NCBI GenBank assembly: GCA_014238945.1
Contig: JABAAB010000026.1
Location: 248,001-312,000, forward strand
DNA: 64,000 bases
Direction: 5' to 3'
Source of the DNA: Lysobacterales bacterium
Lineage (GTDB): Bacteria; Pseudomonadota; Gammaproteobacteria; Xanthomonadales; SZUA-36
Shown here: positions 61,895 to 64,000 of the stretch, piece after piece
Layout: every line of letters starts with the position of its first letter
Numbering within the stretch: position 1 is the first letter of the stretch
The notes under the pieces: generated by a model
Told to the model about the DNA's origin: nothing
What the model saw: only the letters and a program-made list of their open reading frames with translations
Databases searched by the model: none
Made by a program: the position numbers and the translations under genes

Positions 61895-62863
61895 ATGAGT
61901 ACAGTCAATCCTACAGAACTGCGTCAGGCGTTCGGCCAGTTTGCCACAGGGGTGACCGTAATCACCAGCATGGACAAGACTAAAAATCCTGTTGGCGTGA
62001 CAGCTTCCAGTTTCAACTCGGTCTCCCTTGATCCACCACTTGTACTCTGGTCACTGGCCAAGAATTCATACTCAATGCAGGCTTTCCAGGATTCCGGTCA
62101 TTTCTGTGTCCACGTGCTTGCGGTGGATCAACAGCACCTGTCACAAAAATTCGCCACCCAGGGCGCGAACAAGTTCGATGAAATCGCTTGGAAGTCCGGC
62201 CTCGGCGGTGTACCCCTGTTGCCTGAATTTGCGGCACGCTTCCAATGCCAAACCAGTTATCAGTATGAAGGGGGTGATCACATCATCTTCGTTGGTGAAG
62301 TACTGGAATATGCAAAATCCGAGGAAACCCCGCTTGTATTTCATGGCGGGCGTTACGTGTTACCCAAGAAGACCAATCAGGGGGTAGAGCACGGTCATGG
62401 TGTGGATCCTATTGGCGGCACGTTTTCCAGTGAGTTTTTCCTGTATCTTCTATCGAGGGCACACTATCAGGCGACGGCGCAACTGCAGCGCGAACTAAGG
62501 CTATCGGGTTTGAGCAAGTCCGACTATTTCGTTCTCACCCTGATTGGCCTGATCGGACCACAATCCTTCCAGGAATTACATGATCGTCTCGATCACACGG
62601 GTCACGCACCGAATCACCAGGCACTGGATGCCATGTCATCACGGGCCCTGTTGACGGAAACGATAGACGGTTCACGCTTTTCGCTGACCGTGAAAGGGCG
62701 TCAGATGTATATTGAATTGTTGGCAAAATCCAAGGCAAACGAGGAACAATTACTGGCTGGATTCTCCCGCGATGAAATCGCCGACATAAGGGATTTTCTT
62801 ACCCGGTTCATTGAAGTATCCGATCCAGGAATTCCTGAGTTCTGGCCCGGTTCAGGTGTTTAG
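61895..62863 (+). CDS. Flavin reductase fused to a MarR-like winged helix
   Basis: 322 residues. Residues 1-160 are an HpaC/HsaB-type flavin:NADH reductase (LRQAFGQFATGVTVITS, VGVTASSFNSVSLDPPLVLWSL, HFCVHVLAVDQQHLSQKFA, VFHGGRYV). Residues about 180-310 form a MarR-type winged helix (FLYLLSRAHYQATAQLQRELRLSGLSKSDYFVLTLIGLIGP, then LLTETIDGSRFSLTVKGRQMYIELL). The same fusion is known in the C1 reductase of Acinetobacter 4-hydroxyphenylacetate hydroxylase, where the phenolic substrate stimulates flavin reduction through the C-terminal domain. In steroid catabolism HsaB-type reductases feed the 3-HSA hydroxylase. The monooxygenase partner is not in view. Confidence 0.87.
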   Translation: MSTVNPTELRQAFGQFATGVTVITSMDKTKNPVGVTASSFNSVSLDPPLVLWSLAKNSYSMQAFQDSGHFCVHVLAVDQQHLSQKFATQGANKFDEIAWKSGLGGVPLLPEFAARFQCQTSYQYEGGDHIIFVGEVLEYAKSEETPLVFHGGRYVLPKKTNQGVEHGHGVDPIGGTFSSEFFLYLLSRAHYQATAQLQRELRLSGLSKSDYFVLTLIGLIGPQSFQELHDRLDHTGHAPNHQALDAMSSRALLTETIDGSRFSLTVKGRQMYIELLAKSKANEEQLLAGFSRDEIADIRDFLTRFIEVSDPGIPEFWPGSGV

Positions 62864-62938
62864 TAGACCATGCAAACTTTTTCACCCAAGAATTTTGCAC
62901 TTATAATGTGACATATGTATACGAGGAGAGCCCATGAG

Positions 62939-63634
62939 GTGCAAAAGCGTAATTCGACGCAACCGGACAGCCCGGTCGAGGCGCGCGTCCGAGGACGCAC
63001 TCCAACACTCAACGCGGCTTTGATCGAGGAGGCAGTGCGCCAGGTTGGTAGCAGTGCCGCGGTAACCATGCAGGGAGTGGCCAAGGCACTGGGTGTCAAT
63101 GTCACGACCTTGTATCGACATACTGGGGGCCTTGAAAAATTACGCAGTATTCGTGCACTGCAAAAATCCCGGGAAGTTGGGGAGGTGCCGTCCGCTGCGG
63201 GTTCTGACTGGCGTCAATGGCTGACTCAATTGGCGAAATTCTACCGTCGCGCGTTCCTGCAGAATCCTGACCTGCTGACTTATGCGCAAGGCGCTCTCGA
63301 TCCGGACTTCAGACGGTTGGAGCGGGCCACGCGCATACTCGTTGAATTTGAGTTCGAACCTCGTGAAGCGGTCAGGGCGCATGCGTTCCTGGTCAATAAT
63401 GTGGTGGGTTACGTGTACCAGGAATTGCAGACCGAGTTGGAGAGTGAGGGGGGAATCACCCCGACCTATACACGCTTGGCAGAAACCCTGCAAAGTGGCT
63501 CGGATCGTTTACCCATGTTGACCGATCTACATCTGGATGCAGATGACCTGGACCGGGACGCGAATTTCAATTTTTTCATCGCCTGTGCGATCGAGGGCAT
63601 TGCCGCCAGAATTGAGGGGGCAGGACGCAAGTAA
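62939..63634 (+). CDS. TetR-family transcriptional regulator
   Basis: 231 residues from GTG 62939, which has GAGGAG ahead; ATG 62915 gives 239 residues but no ribosome site. The DNA-binding helix-turn-helix is VTMQGVAKALGVNVTTLYRHTGGLEKL (about residues 40-65). The rest is an alpha-helical ligand domain with a C-terminal half resembling TetR_C groups (RAHAFLVNNVVGYVYQELQTELESEG). It lies between the flavin reductase and the Rieske oxygenase on the same strand, so it may control this unit and, by motif, others. Confidence 0.88.
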   Translation: MQKRNSTQPDSPVEARVRGRTPTLNAALIEEAVRQVGSSAAVTMQGVAKALGVNVTTLYRHTGGLEKLRSIRALQKSREVGEVPSAAGSDWRQWLTQLAKFYRRAFLQNPDLLTYAQGALDPDFRRLERATRILVEFEFEPREAVRAHAFLVNNVVGYVYQELQTELESEGGITPTYTRLAETLQSGSDRLPMLTDLHLDADDLDRDANFNFFIACAIEGIAARIEGAGRK

Positions 63635-63695
63635 CTTAAAGTTTTACAGGCAGAGTCTTCGACGCTCTCGCCAAGCACAATACGGAATCAATAAA

Positions 63696-64000
63696 ATGGC
63701 AAAAGCAGCAGATTTCAAACTGGGCGAATTCGTTTTTCCGCGCGGTTGGTTCATGATCACGGAAGCCAACGAGCTTGAAAATGGGCCGGTCGGGGTTCGT
63801 TTTTTCGGCAAGGACATGGCGCTTTATCGCGGATCCAGTGGCCGGGTCATATTGCTCGATGCGTACTGTGTTCACATGGGCACGCACCTGGCGAAAAGCA
63901 CGAGCGCCTCTATCGTGGCCAACAATGAGCAAATCGAAGGTGACGCGATTCGTTGCCCCTACCATGGTTGGCGTTACAACGCAGACGGAAAGTTGGACGA
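63696..64000 (+). CDS. KshA-like Rieske oxygenase, N-terminal part (cut by window edge)
   Basis: 101 codons are visible from ATG 63696 and the frame runs off the edge. The Rieske iron-sulfur motif is complete: CVHMGTHL supplies Cys-x-His, and RCPYHGW the second Cys-x-x-His. The context sequence FPRGWFMITEANEL and LLDAYCVHMG closely resembles KshA, the oxygenase of 3-ketosteroid 9-alpha-hydroxylase, which with KstD opens ring B. A different ring-hydroxylating oxygenase remains possible until the non-heme iron domain is seen. Confidence 0.85.
   Translation, partial: MAKAADFKLGEFVFPRGWFMITEANELENGPVGVRFFGKDMALYRGSSGRVILLDAYCVHMGTHLAKSTSASIVANNEQIEGDAIRCPYHGWRYNADGKLD

Noticed and set aside
1-64000. 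tRNA, rRNA, CRISPR arrays, phage or intact insertion sequences
   Set aside because: None recognised on reading both strands; a covariance or repeat search would be needed to exclude small or diverged ones.

Overview
The window looks like a chromosomal segment of a Gram-negative, probably aquatic gammaproteobacterium. This rests on the lipobox and TonB-receptor genes, a glycine-zipper envelope protein, an AGCS symporter with a Gram-negative-style signal peptide and proteobacterial codon use; the assignment is inference. I see no tRNA, rRNA, CRISPR array or intact insertion sequence. Most of the window (about 12.5 kb to the right edge) is a dense accessory locus of redox, acyl-CoA and steroid-type enzymes. 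There are seven short-chain dehydrogenases, five acyl-CoA dehydrogenases, two acyl-CoA ligases, two 3-ketosteroid-dehydrogenase-type flavoproteins, a 5-alpha-reductase-type membrane enzyme, a P450 and a Rieske oxygenase.

Layout. (1) 1-5 kb: housekeeping genes: the end of sufS, an EF-G-like GTPase, a glycine-zipper protein and an exported unknown. (2) 5.3-10.9 kb: a sulfonate/C2 module: AGCS symporter, sulfoacetaldehyde acetyltransferase (Xsc), citrate synthase and, convergently, phosphotransacetylase. (3) 11.2-18.3 kb: an AraC-type regulator, a steroid 5-alpha-reductase homologue, then a plus-strand set of MaoC hydratase, a thiolase remnant, SDR, two acyl-CoA dehydrogenases and an EthD protein. 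(4) 18.5-30.9 kb: a minus-strand FadB-like/amidohydrolase/SRPBCC/SDR operon, a divergent delta4-(5alpha)-ketosteroid-dehydrogenase-like gene, a minus-strand SDR/DUF3604/small-membrane-protein operon, then an NTF2-fold protein and an intact thiolase. (5) 31.2-42.3 kb: nine minus-strand genes from P450 to SDR. (6) 43-52.4 kb: an SDR/GMC pair and a minus-strand TonB receptor/MFS/ligase/acyl-CoA dehydrogenase group. (7) 52.6-64 kb: a dead CaiB/BaiF-type racemase, a ChsH1-ChsH2-Ltp2 set on the minus strand, facing a paired acyl-CoA dehydrogenase/KstD/SDR operon, then thioesterase/SDR, a flavin reductase-MarR fusion, a TetR regulator and the start of a KshA-like Rieske oxygenase.

How it could work together (inference). 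The TonB receptor and MFS carrier would import a steroid or similar polycyclic compound. P450 and acyl-CoA ligases would activate its side chain. Heteromeric acyl-CoA dehydrogenases, MaoC/crotonase hydratases, SDRs, thiolase and the ChsH/Ltp2 aldolase would shorten it. KstD-type enzymes, Rieske oxygenase and two-component flavin monooxygenase parts would open the rings. Short AT-rich motifs around a CGTAAAAT / ATACGCAAAT core recur in several intergenic control regions and may define one regulon.

Two genes are clearly decayed and are missed by a search for long ORFs: an internally deleted 50-codon thiolase (14188-14340) and a racemase with a lost start, an in-frame TGA and a central deletion (52627-53091).
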